A stretch of 64,000 nucleotides of DNA from Nocardioides coralli (GTDB lineage Bacteria > Actinomycetota > Actinomycetes > Propionibacteriales > Nocardioidaceae). Positions 1 to 5,811 of this stretch are shown piece after piece; within the stretch, counting starts at the first letter, position 1; each line of letters opens with the position of its first letter. The translations under genes and the position numbers were made by a program. The notes under the pieces are model-generated. The model was given only the letters and a program-made list of their open reading frames with translations. It was not told the origin of the DNA and searched no databases. The stretch covers positions 1,240,001 to 1,304,000 of the forward strand of contig NZ_CP082273.1 of assembly GCF_019880385.1 (NCBI RefSeq), read 5' to 3'.

Positions 1-998
1 TGCGCGACGTCGCCGCACTGCCCGACCCGGTCGGGGAGGTGGTGCGCGGGAGCGTGCTCGCCAACGGCCTGGAGCTGCGGCAGGTCCGGGTGCCCTTCGG
101 TGTGGTCGGCATCGTCTACGAGGCTCGACCCAACGTCACGGCCGACGCGGCGGGGATCTGCCTCAAGTCCGGCAACGCCGTCCTGCTGCGGGGGTCCTCC
201 AGCGCCCGGTCCTCCAACGCCGCGGTGGTCGAGCTGCTGCGTGGGGCCGCCGAGCGGACCGGGCTCGACCCCGACGTCGTGCAGCTGGTGCCCGGCGACA
301 CCCACGACAGCGTCAAGGAGCTGATGCGGGCCCGCGGCCTGGTGGACGTGCTGATCCCTCGCGGCGGCGCGGGACTGATCCGCTCGGTGGTGGAGGAGTC
401 GACGGTGCCCGTCATCGAGACCGGCGTGGGCAACTGTCACGTCTACGTGGACGCCGGAGCCGACCTCGACCGGGCCCTGGCGATCGTCCTCAACGCCAAG
501 ACCCACCGCACGAGCGTGTGCAACGCTGCCGAGTCGCTGCTGGTCCACCAGGCGGTGGCTCAGCAGTTCCTCCCGCGGGTGGTCGAGGCGCTGCAGGGCG
601 CCGGGGTCACCATCCACGGCGACGAGACGTTCGCGGCGTACGACGGCGTGGTGCCCGCCACCGACGACGACTGGGCCGCCGAGTACCTCTCGCTGGACAT
701 CTCGGCCCGGGTCGTGCCCGACCTGGCGGAGGCGATCGAGCACATCCATCGCCACTCCAGCCACCACTCCGACGCGATCGTGACCGAGGACCAGGGAGCC
801 GCCCGGCACTTCGTGGCCGCCGTCGACTCCGCCGCCGTCCTGGTCAACGCCTCCACCCGGTTCACCGACGGTGCGGAGTTCGGCTTCGGGGCCGAGATCG
901 GCATCAGCACCCAGAAGCTCCACGCCCGGGGGCCCATGGGGCTGCCCGAGATGACCTCGACCAAGTACGTGGTCACCGGAGCGGGCCACGTCCGGTGA
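1..998 (+). CDS. proA: Gamma-glutamyl phosphate reductase, 5'-truncated by the window edge
   Basis: Second enzyme of proline synthesis: NADPH-dependent reduction of gamma-glutamyl phosphate to glutamate semialdehyde in the cytoplasm. The frame is already open at base 3 and reads [13 protein letters not shown] before the first possible start codon (GTG at 39), so the gene enters from outside the window. About 331 residues are visible of the usual 410-420. The aldehyde-dehydrogenase-type core is clear: [12 protein letters not shown], the LLRGSSSA nucleotide-binding stretch, and the catalytic cysteine in TSVCNAAES (codon 519-521). The C-terminus is complete, ending [19 protein letters not shown]. 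It is followed by a small membrane protein and nadD, a common actinobacterial arrangement. Confidence 0.97.
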   Translation, partial: RDVAALPDPVGEVVRGSVLANGLELRQVRVPFGVVGIVYEARPNVTADAAGICLKSGNAVLLRGSSSARSSNAAVVELLRGAAERTGLDPDVVQLVPGDTHDSVKELMRARGLVDVLIPRGGAGLIRSVVEESTVPVIETGVGNCHVYVDAGADLDRALAIVLNAKTHRTSVCNAAESLLVHQAVAQQFLPRVVEALQGAGVTIHGDETFAAYDGVVPATDDDWAAEYLSLDISARVVPDLAEAIEHIHRHSSHHSDAIVTEDQGAARHFVAAVDSAAVLVNASTRFTDGAEFGFGAEIGISTQKLHARGPMGLPEMTSTKYVVTGAGHVR

Positions 999-1005
999 CG
1001 ACCGA

Positions 1006-1011
1006 TACCAT
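1006..1011 (+). promoter_or_regulatory. -10 hexamer of a probable leaderless promoter
   Basis: TACCAT fits the actinobacterial TANNNT -10 consensus and lies 7 bases before the ATG at 1019. That spacing suggests transcription starting at the start codon itself. No clear -35 was seen. Confidence 0.5.
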
Positions 1012-1018
1012 GACGCCC

Positions 1019-1165
1019 ATGTCGATGATCGTCACCATGGCCACCGAGTCCCACCACGAGGTCGACCACGCCCTCAGCTGGGGGATCGGCGTCGTCTCGC
1101 TCGTGATCCTGCTCGGTCTGCTCGGTGGGCTCGTCGCCTTCGGCGGAGGACGCGAGCACAGCTGA
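1019..1165 (+). CDS. Small single-pass membrane protein between proA and nadD
   Basis: A 48-residue protein of unknown function, too short for many gene callers. It has a short polar N-terminus ([14 protein letters not shown]), one hydrophobic segment (about residues 18-40, [20 protein letters not shown]) and a conserved-looking GGGREHS tail. The start at 1019 is preferred because TACCAT lies 7 bases upstream; ATGs at 1010, 1025 and 1037 are in the same frame. Its stop overlaps the proposed nadD start (CTGA), and the GGAGGA near its 3' end would serve nadD. Small membrane proteins at this position occur in other actinobacteria (my recollection of the family). Function not known. Confidence 0.65.
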   Translation: MSMIVTMATESHHEVDHALSWGIGVVSLVILLGLLGGLVAFGGGREHS

Positions 1166-1794
1166 GCGACACGACCACGTCCACCACCCCGACCCGCCGG
1201 GTCGGGGTCATGGGTGGCACCTTCGACCCGATCCACCACGGCCACCTCGTCGCGGCGTCCGAGGTCCAGGCCTGGTTCGGCCTCGACGAGGTCGTCTTCG
1301 TCCCCACCGGCGACCCCTGGCAGAAGTCCGACCGCGACGTGTCCGCCGCCGAGGACCGCTACCTGATGGCGGTCATCGCGACGGCGGCCAACCCGCGGTT
1401 CCGGGTGTCGCGCGTCGACATCGACCGGGCGGGTCCGACCTACACCATCGACACGCTCCAGGACCTCCATCGCGAGCTCCCCGACACCGAGCTCTACTTC
1501 ATCACCGGCGCCGACGCGCTCGCCGACATCTTCACCTGGCGCGACGCCGGCCGGCTCTTCGAGCTGGCGCACTTCGTGGGCTGCACCCGACCGGGCTACA
1601 GCATGGACCCGTCGATGCTTGCCGACATCCCCGACGACCGGGTCACCCTGGTCGAGATCCCGGCCCTGGCGATCTCGTCCACGGACTGCCGTGAGCGGGC
1701 AGCCAAGGGTGAGCCGGTCTGGTACCTCGTCCCCGACGGGGTCGTCCAGTACATCGCCAAGCACCACCTCTACACCGAGACCGGAGCAGCATGA
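1162..1794 (+). CDS. nadD: Nicotinate-nucleotide adenylyltransferase, probable CTG start
   Basis: Makes deamido-NAD+ from nicotinate mononucleotide and ATP in NAD synthesis. The family signature [15 protein letters not shown] and the late [14 protein letters not shown] motif are both present. The only ATG (1210) would begin at MGGTFDP and remove the first beta strand of the Rossmann fold, although the codons before it encode a proper strand (TRRVGV). No ATG, GTG or TTG occurs upstream in this frame. A CTG at 1162 overlaps the preceding stop as CTGA and has GGAGGA 11 bases before it, so I place the start there (210 residues; 194 from ATG 1210). The stop overlaps rsfS by ATGA. Confidence 0.9.
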   Translation: MSDTTTSTTPTRRVGVMGGTFDPIHHGHLVAASEVQAWFGLDEVVFVPTGDPWQKSDRDVSAAEDRYLMAVIATAANPRFRVSRVDIDRAGPTYTIDTLQDLHRELPDTELYFITGADALADIFTWRDAGRLFELAHFVGCTRPGYSMDPSMLADIPDDRVTLVEIPALAISSTDCRERAAKGEPVWYLVPDGVVQYIAKHHLYTETGAA

Positions 1795-2168
1795 CCGCCA
1801 CCGACCACGCCGTGGAGCTCGTCCACACCGCCGCCCGTGCGGCCGCCGACAAGCTCGCCACCGATCTCCTCGCCTACGACGTCAGCGACCAGCTCGCCAT
1901 CACCGACGCCTTCCTCCTGGCCTCCGGCAGCAACGACCGCCAGGTGAAGGCGATCGTCGACGAGGTCGAGGACAAGCTGCGCGAGATCGGCGCCAAGCCG
2001 ATCCGTCGGGAAGGGGAGCGCGACGGGCGCTGGGTGCTCATCGACTACGGCGAGATCGTGGTGCACGTGCAGCACGAGGAGGAGCGGCAGTTCTACGCCC
2101 TCGAGCGGCTGTGGCGTGACTGCCCCACCATCGAGCTGCCGGCCGACGTGGCCACCGGTGGCCGCTGA
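1791..2168 (+). CDS. rsfS: Ribosomal silencing factor RsfS
   Basis: RsfS (Iojap family) binds ribosomal protein L14 and blocks joining of the 50S and 30S subunits when nutrients are short. The 125-residue length is typical. Family features are visible: [30 protein letters not shown] near the N-terminus and the [17 protein letters not shown] motif near the C-terminus. The ATG overlaps the nadD stop by 4 bases and the end overlaps the next gene by 11, so nadD, rsfS and the phosphatase form one translationally coupled operon, the usual nadD-rsfS pairing. Confidence 0.96.
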   Translation: MTATDHAVELVHTAARAAADKLATDLLAYDVSDQLAITDAFLLASGSNDRQVKAIVDEVEDKLREIGAKPIRREGERDGRWVLIDYGEIVVHVQHEEERQFYALERLWRDCPTIELPADVATGGR

Positions 2169-2781
2169 CGCGAGGCGGCTGGTGCTGCTCCGGCACGGCC
2201 GCACCGCGTGGAACGCCGAGCACCGGGCGCAGGGCCACGCTGACGTCGAGCTCGACGACGTGGGCCACACGCAGGCCGCCACCGTGGCGCCGTACGTGGC
2301 GCGACTCGAGCCCGAAGCGCTCTGGAGCTCCGACCTCGCGCGGGCACGGCAGACCGCGGCGTACGTCGAGAAGGAGACCGGCCTCGTGGCACGGCTGGAC
2401 CCACGGCTGCGTGAGTACGACGTGGGGGAGCGGACCGGCCTGACGGTCGCGGAGTTCGCCGCGGCCCACCCCGAGGAGCACGCCGCGTGGCTCGGGGGCA
2501 GCTACGACGCCGTCCGGGGCGCGGAGGGCACCGCGGACGTGCTGGCGCGGATCGTGCCGGCCTGCCGTGAGCTGGTGGCCACGGTCGCGCCTGGTGCCAC
2601 CGCTGTCGCCGTCACCCATGGCGCCGCCCTCCGGGTGGCGACGGCTGCGCTGCTCGGCTGGCCCGTGGAGCACGGCCGTTCCCTGGGCGTCCTCGACAAC
2701 TGCGCGATGGCGGTGCTCGACGTGCCCGCCGGTGGCGCTGCGCGCCTGCGCTCCTGGAACGTCGGGCCCGACCAGCCCTGA
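2158..2781 (+). CDS. Histidine phosphatase (phosphoglycerate-mutase-like) family protein
   Basis: A 207-residue cofactor-independent histidine phosphatase. The catalytic RHG motif is in VLLRHGRTAWN near the N-terminus, the second catalytic His is in AVTHGAALR, and the acid pocket follows REYDVGERTG. GTG at 2158 gives a protein starting just before the catalytic strand; GTG at 2116 would add 14 residues unlike the family. It follows rsfS directly, as in many actinobacteria, where it is usually annotated as a phosphoglycerate mutase. The true substrate cannot be read from sequence; several members dephosphorylate sugar phosphates or similar small molecules. Confidence 0.88.
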   Translation: MAADARRLVLLRHGRTAWNAEHRAQGHADVELDDVGHTQAATVAPYVARLEPEALWSSDLARARQTAAYVEKETGLVARLDPRLREYDVGERTGLTVAEFAAAHPEEHAAWLGGSYDAVRGAEGTADVLARIVPACRELVATVAPGATAVAVTHGAALRVATAALLGWPVEHGRSLGVLDNCAMAVLDVPAGGAARLRSWNVGPDQP

Positions 2782-2841
2782 CCCCGGCCCCTCGGCGACC
2801 CGGTCGGCCAACCCGATTTCGCGTGGCTCGGGATGGCCCGT

Positions 2842-2847
2842 TAGTAT
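2842..2847 (+). promoter_or_regulatory. -10 element upstream of tRNA-Ala
   Basis: TAGTAT matches TANNNT and lies 31 bases before the mature tRNA 5' end. The intervening bases would be the 5' leader removed by RNase P. No convincing -35 hexamer was found. Confidence 0.45.
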
Positions 2848-2878
2848 TCCTGCTCGTTGCCCGGAAGGGTGACGATCT

Positions 2879-2954
2879 GGGGCTGTGGCGCAGCTGGTAG
2901 CGCATCTGCATGGCATGCAGAGGGTCAGGGGTTCGAGTCCCCTCAGCTCCACCA
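2879..2954 (+). tRNA. tRNA-Ala, anticodon GGC
   Basis: A 76-base cloverleaf with encoded CCA. The acceptor stem GGGGCTG pairs with CAGCTCC and contains the G3:U70 wobble that identifies alanine tRNAs. The D arm is GCGC-AGCTGGTA-GCGC. The anticodon stem is TCTGC/GCAGA with loop ATGGCAT, giving anticodon GGC for GCC codons. The T arm is AGGGG-TTCGAGT-CCCCT, followed by A73 and CCA. It stands alone between the phosphatase and a pair of membrane protein genes, with a tRNA-like remnant 27 bases downstream. Confidence 0.97.
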
Positions 2955-2980
2955 GAGAGATCGAGGAAGAGTCATTCAGG

Positions 2981-3057
2981 GCCGCGCCGGCGCAGCTGGT
3001 AGCGGCTCTGTGGCATTTCGGAGCAGGAGCAGGAAACGACGGGGCCGGATCCCCCCG
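2981..3057 (+). pseudogene. Degenerate tRNA-like sequence, probable decayed copy of tRNA-Ala
   Basis: Bases 2989-3004 repeat the D-arm region of the preceding tRNA exactly (GGCGCAGCTGGTAGCG). They are followed by a possible 5-bp anticodon stem CTCTG/CGGAG around TGGCATTT, which again contains TGGCAT. About 20 bases on, CGGGG and CCCCG can form a T-arm-like hairpin around CCGGAT. The acceptor arms no longer pair, the D stem is broken and the T loop lacks TTCGA, so this should not be a working tRNA. A tandem duplication followed by decay explains it best. Confidence 0.5.
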
Positions 3058-3253
3058 TGATCGACCCCGCCGTCGCCGCCAAGCGATTCCTGCTGGTCCG
3101 GCGACCTCCGTGGGTGATGACGACCCCGAGGCTCTGGCGATCCCCGACCGGAGGTCACCGGCGCCTTTCATGGAAGCCTGCCGGAGCGGCGCGCGCCTCC
3201 CCCGGAAGGGTGAGGCGCGGGCTGGGCGGTGGGGTCGCGTAATCTTGCCCGCC
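3058..3253 (+). other. Intergenic stretch with one -10-like site
   Basis: No gene or RNA was recognised here. TAATCT at 3240-3245 lies 8 bases before the GTG at 3254 and is a plausible leaderless -10 for the membrane protein that follows. Confidence 0.4.
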
Positions 3254-3625
3254 GTGACGATCCTCGCCTGGACCGCCGCAGGTCTCCTGCTCGTGCTCGC
3301 CGTCCTCGCCGCCGTCGCCACGCGAGTGACCCGGCTCGAACGCCCGGTCCGCAGTGCGCTCGTGGCCGCCGAGGCCCTGGTCGCGTTCATCGTGGTCGCC
3401 GACATCGGCCTGCTTCTCCGCGCCGACGCCGCGGACCGGCCCGAGAGCATGGTGACCCACGTCGGGTACGCCGTGGCCGCAGCCGGCCTCCTGCCTGCCC
3501 TGGTGTGGCGCGCTCCCGCCCAGGCCGAGGACGACCCGGACACCGACCAGGCGTCGCTGTGGGTCGTCGCGATCGCCCTCGTCGCGGTCGCGGTGTGCGT
3601 CCTGCGCCTGGTGCAGACCCGGTGA
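3254..3625 (+). CDS. Small multi-pass membrane protein, function unknown
   Basis: A 123-residue protein with four predicted hydrophobic segments: about residues 4-23 (AWTAAGLLLVLAVLAAV), 36-56 (ALVAAEALVAFIVVADIGLL), 66-82 and 101-118. The loop between the third and fourth is acidic (EDDPDTDQ). The size and a charged cytosolic loop recall small subunits of multi-subunit cation antiporters (MnhF-like), but no signature allows that name. The GTG start is supported by TAATCT 8 bases upstream. Its stop overlaps the next gene as GTGA, so the two are probably co-translated and may act together. Confidence 0.6.
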   Translation: MTILAWTAAGLLLVLAVLAAVATRVTRLERPVRSALVAAEALVAFIVVADIGLLLRADAADRPESMVTHVGYAVAAAGLLPALVWRAPAQAEDDPDTDQASLWVVAIALVAVAVCVLRLVQTR

Positions 3626-4011
3626 GGACCTCGACGGGCCGTCAGGTGCTCGTCGCCGTCTACGCGGTCTTCGCCCTGGCCGCCGGAGCCCGGTCCCTGG
3701 TCCAGATCACGACGTCCTTCGACGAGGCCCCACTCGCGTACGTGCTCTCGGCAGCCGCTGCGGCCGTCTACCTCGTGGCCGCCGTCGCCCTGCGACGTAC
3801 GTCGGCGCGGGCCCACCGGGTGGCGGTGGCCGCGTGCGCGTTCGAGGCGTGCGGCGTGCTCGTGGTCGGCACGCTGTCGCTGGTCCGCGCGGACATGTTC
3901 CCCGACCAGACGGTGTGGTCGGGCTACGGCATCGGCTACGGGTTCGTGCCGTTGGTGCTGCCGTTCCTCGGGCTCGGGTGGCTGCGTCGCCACGCAGCGA
4001 ACCCGCCCTGA
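3622..4011 (+). CDS. Small multi-pass membrane protein, function unknown
   Basis: A 129-residue protein with about four hydrophobic segments: residues 8-26 (VLVAVYAVFALAAGARSLV), 37-56, 65-86 and 104-123. The motif ARSLVQ after the first segment and the PDQTVWSGYGIGYGFVPLVLPFLGL region resemble small actinobacterial membrane proteins annotated only as hypothetical. The start GTG overlaps the stop of the preceding membrane protein. The 3' end overlaps the convergent kinase-like gene by 76 bp, so the last 25 codons are shared antisense. No function can be assigned. Confidence 0.6.
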   Translation: MRTSTGRQVLVAVYAVFALAAGARSLVQITTSFDEAPLAYVLSAAAAAVYLVAAVALRRTSARAHRVAVAACAFEACGVLVVGTLSLVRADMFPDQTVWSGYGIGYGFVPLVLPFLGLGWLRRHAANPP

Positions 4012-4790
4012 TCCCCGGGGTGGGCCGGCAGGGTCACGCGCACGGTCGTCCCGGCGCCCTCGGTCGAGTCGACGACCAGCCGGCCGTCGTGACGGTCGAC
4101 GATCTCCTTGGCCGTGACGAGGGACGAGCGCACCTCGGGGGCGAACAGCGCGCGCAGGTCCTCCGCGGAGATGCCGATCCCGTTGTCGACGACGGTCAGC
4201 GCCACCCCCTCGGGCGCGGCCTGGGCCGTCACGGAGATGCGACCCCCGCTGGGGGTGTACTTGAGGGCGTTCCCGACCAGGACCAGGATCACCTGCTCGA
4301 TGCGTTCGCGGTCTGCCTTGACCCGGCGCAGGTGCGGGGCCACCGACACGGTCAGGTCGAGCTCGCGCAGCCGCGCGACCGACTCCAGGGCGCTCTGGCT
4401 CTGCCGCACCAGCTCACCGAGGTCGAGATCGACCAGGTCGAGGGCCGCCAGCTCCGACGGGACCGCGGGGCCCTTGTCCGACGGCGGCCGGAGCAGGTCG
4501 TCGAGCAGGCTCGCGAGCCGCTCGGCGTTGCGACCGATGGTCCGGACCGCGCTCAGGGTCGTGGGGGAGAGGCGTCCGAGCTCGCCGTCCTCGAGCAGCT
4601 CGACGTAGCCCTGAATGCTCGCCAGCGGCGTCCGCAGGTCCTGCGACACGTTGGCGACGAGCCGGTTGCGGGCAAGGTCGCGCTCGTCGCGGGTCCGGCT
4701 CAGCTCCTCGAGGGTGGCTGACAGCTCCGCGACGAGCTCTTCCTTCGTCAGCTCCGAGACGTCGGTCCCAGTCCCGTTCATGACCTCCAC
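3936..4790 (-). CDS. Degenerate sensor histidine kinase lacking the phospho-acceptor His
   Basis: A 284-residue soluble protein with a short coiled coil (residues 12-45), a HisKA-like domain and a HATPase-like domain. The H-box reads NVSQDLRTPLASI, with Gln50 where the phosphorylated His should be. The N-box (GNALKYTP, Asn174) and G1 box (VVDNGIGIS) are kept. After LFAPEV (about residue 219) the sequence runs straight into SSLVTAKEIVDRHDGRLVVDS, without the Gly-rich G2 box and ATP lid. No transmembrane segment or sensor domain is present. ATP may still bind, but autophosphorylation should not occur. GTG 4790 is the outer start; ATG 4781 is also possible. No response regulator is adjacent. Confidence 0.8.
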   Translation of the reverse strand: MEVMNGTGTDVSELTKEELVAELSATLEELSRTRDERDLARNRLVANVSQDLRTPLASIQGYVELLEDGELGRLSPTTLSAVRTIGRNAERLASLLDDLLRPPSDKGPAVPSELAALDLVDLDLGELVRQSQSALESVARLRELDLTVSVAPHLRRVKADRERIEQVILVLVGNALKYTPSGGRISVTAQAAPEGVALTVVDNGIGISAEDLRALFAPEVRSSLVTAKEIVDRHDGRLVVDSTEGAGTTVRVTLPAHPGDQGGFAAWRRSHPSPRNGSTNGTNP

Positions 4791-4859
4791 GCTCTCGTCG
4801 TCGTCAGACGAGTCTAGGTTGAGGACCCCCCGCCGTCAGGAGAACGACGAGGTGGCGTG

Positions 4860-5624
4860 TCAGGCGATCGTGAGCCCGCCGTCCACCGGCACGACCTGGC
4901 CGGTGACGTAGCCGGAAGCGGGGGACGCGAGCCAGACCACGGTCGCCGCGAGCTCGGTGGGGTCGCCGTGCCGGCCGGCGGGGATCCGCGGCAGCTGCGA
5001 CCGGAGGTAGTCCTCGGGGTACTGGTCGGTCATCTCGGAGGCGAAGAAGCCCGGAGCTATCGCATTGACCCGGATTCCCTTGCGTCCGGTCCACTGCTGC
5101 GCGAGATCGCGGGTCAGCCCGTTCAGACCCGCCTTGGAGGCGGCGTAGGCCGCCTGGGGGAGCCCGGCGGTGGTGAGCGCGAGGACGCTCGAGACGTTGA
5201 CGATGCTCGAGCCCGGCCCCATCACCCGGCCACACGCCTGGGCCATCCAGTAGCAGCCGCTGAGGTTGACCTCGACGACGTTCCGGAACTGTTCCGGTGT
5301 CTCCCGGGTCGCCGGCACCGCGGTGCCGACGCCGGCGTTGTTGACCAGCACGTCGACCCGCCCGAAGGCGTCCGTCGCCGCATCGACCAGGGCCTGGCAC
5401 TGCGCGGGGTCGGCAACGTCGGTGGCGACCGTGACGACGCGCCGACCGGCGGCCCGCACCAGCTGCGCGGTCTCCTCGAGCCGGTCGACCCGTCGCGCGC
5501 CCAGCACCAGGTCGGCGCCCGCCTCGGCCAGGGCCCGGGCGAAGGCGACCCCCAGTCCGCTGGACGCGCCGGTCACGACCGCCACCTTGCCGTCGAGCCG
5601 GAACAGGTCGAGGACGCCGCTCAT
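4860..5624 (-). CDS. SDR family NAD(P)-dependent oxidoreductase
   Basis: A 254-residue classical short-chain dehydrogenase/reductase. Seen in order: the cofactor motif TGASSGLG (about residues 18-25), an acidic VATDVAD region, NNAG (about 91-94), the catalytic serine in NVSSVLAL, and YAASK with the catalytic Tyr and Lys (about 157-161), followed by VNAIAPGFFASEMT and a C-terminal YVTGQVVPVDGG. The architecture is that of 3-oxoacyl-reductase or gluconate dehydrogenase-like members; the substrate is unknown. TAGGGT on the minus strand (5631-5636) is 6 bases before the ATG, a leaderless arrangement. It is transcribed away from leuS. Confidence 0.9.
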   Translation of the reverse strand: MSGVLDLFRLDGKVAVVTGASSGLGVAFARALAEAGADLVLGARRVDRLEETAQLVRAAGRRVVTVATDVADPAQCQALVDAATDAFGRVDVLVNNAGVGTAVPATRETPEQFRNVVEVNLSGCYWMAQACGRVMGPGSSIVNVSSVLALTTAGLPQAAYAASKAGLNGLTRDLAQQWTGRKGIRVNAIAPGFFASEMTDQYPEDYLRSQLPRIPAGRHGDPTELAATVVWLASPASGYVTGQVVPVDGGLTIA

Positions 5625-5676
5625 GGGCCGACCCTAGTGGGCGGCCGCAGCCGTGCCCTGCCGGCGGCACCTCGGC

Positions 5677-5682
5677 TACCAT
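5677..5682 (+). promoter_or_regulatory. -10 hexamer for the leuS leader transcript
   Basis: TACCAT (TANNNT) is exactly 6 bases before the ATG of the short leader ORF at 5689, so the transcript probably begins at that codon. The -35 region is not distinctive. Confidence 0.55.
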
Positions 5683-5688
5683 GGGGCC

Positions 5689-5715
5689 ATGCGCAGGTCG
5701 CTGCTTCTTGCCTAG
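5689..5715 (+). CDS. Leucine leader peptide MRRSLLLA upstream of leuS
   Basis: Eight codons followed by TAG, with three consecutive Leu codons CTG-CTT-CTT near the end. It is directly followed by an 11-bp perfect hairpin and then a rho-independent terminator before leuS. This layout is that of ribosome-mediated attenuation, in which leucyl-tRNA shortage stalls a ribosome on the Leu codons. The leuA leader at 51171 uses the same CTG-CTT-CTT run. Translation is inferred from layout only. The pairing that would prevent the terminator was not resolved by eye. Confidence 0.6.
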   Translation: MRRSLLLA

Positions 5716-5746
5716 CCGCGTCGGTCACGCACCACCCGACGCGGCT
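5714..5746 (+). promoter_or_regulatory. First hairpin of the leuS leader
   Basis: AGCCGCGTCGG (5714-5724) and CCGACGCGGCT (5736-5746) form a perfect 11-bp stem with an 11-base loop. The 5' arm begins inside the leader-peptide stop codon, so a ribosome on the leader would cover it. This is a candidate for the control stem of an attenuator. Confidence 0.6.
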
Positions 5747-5771
5747 GCCCCTCGTGCGCGAGGGGCTTTTT
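5747..5771 (+). terminator. Rho-independent terminator inside the leuS leader
   Basis: GCCCCTCG and CGAGGGGC form an 8-bp stem with a TGCG loop, followed by TTTTT (5767-5771). It is 41 bases before the leuS ATG and after a leader peptide, so it is more likely a regulated attenuator than the end of an unrelated transcript. Confidence 0.75.
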
Positions 5772-5811
5772 CGTGCCCCGACCGACGAGCAGCGACGAGA
5801 CGAGAGAGACG

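Noticed and set aside
5677..5811. T-box riboswitch upstream of leuS
   Set aside because: No stem I specifier loop or T-box antiterminator sequence is visible; the leader peptide with Leu codons explains the region better.
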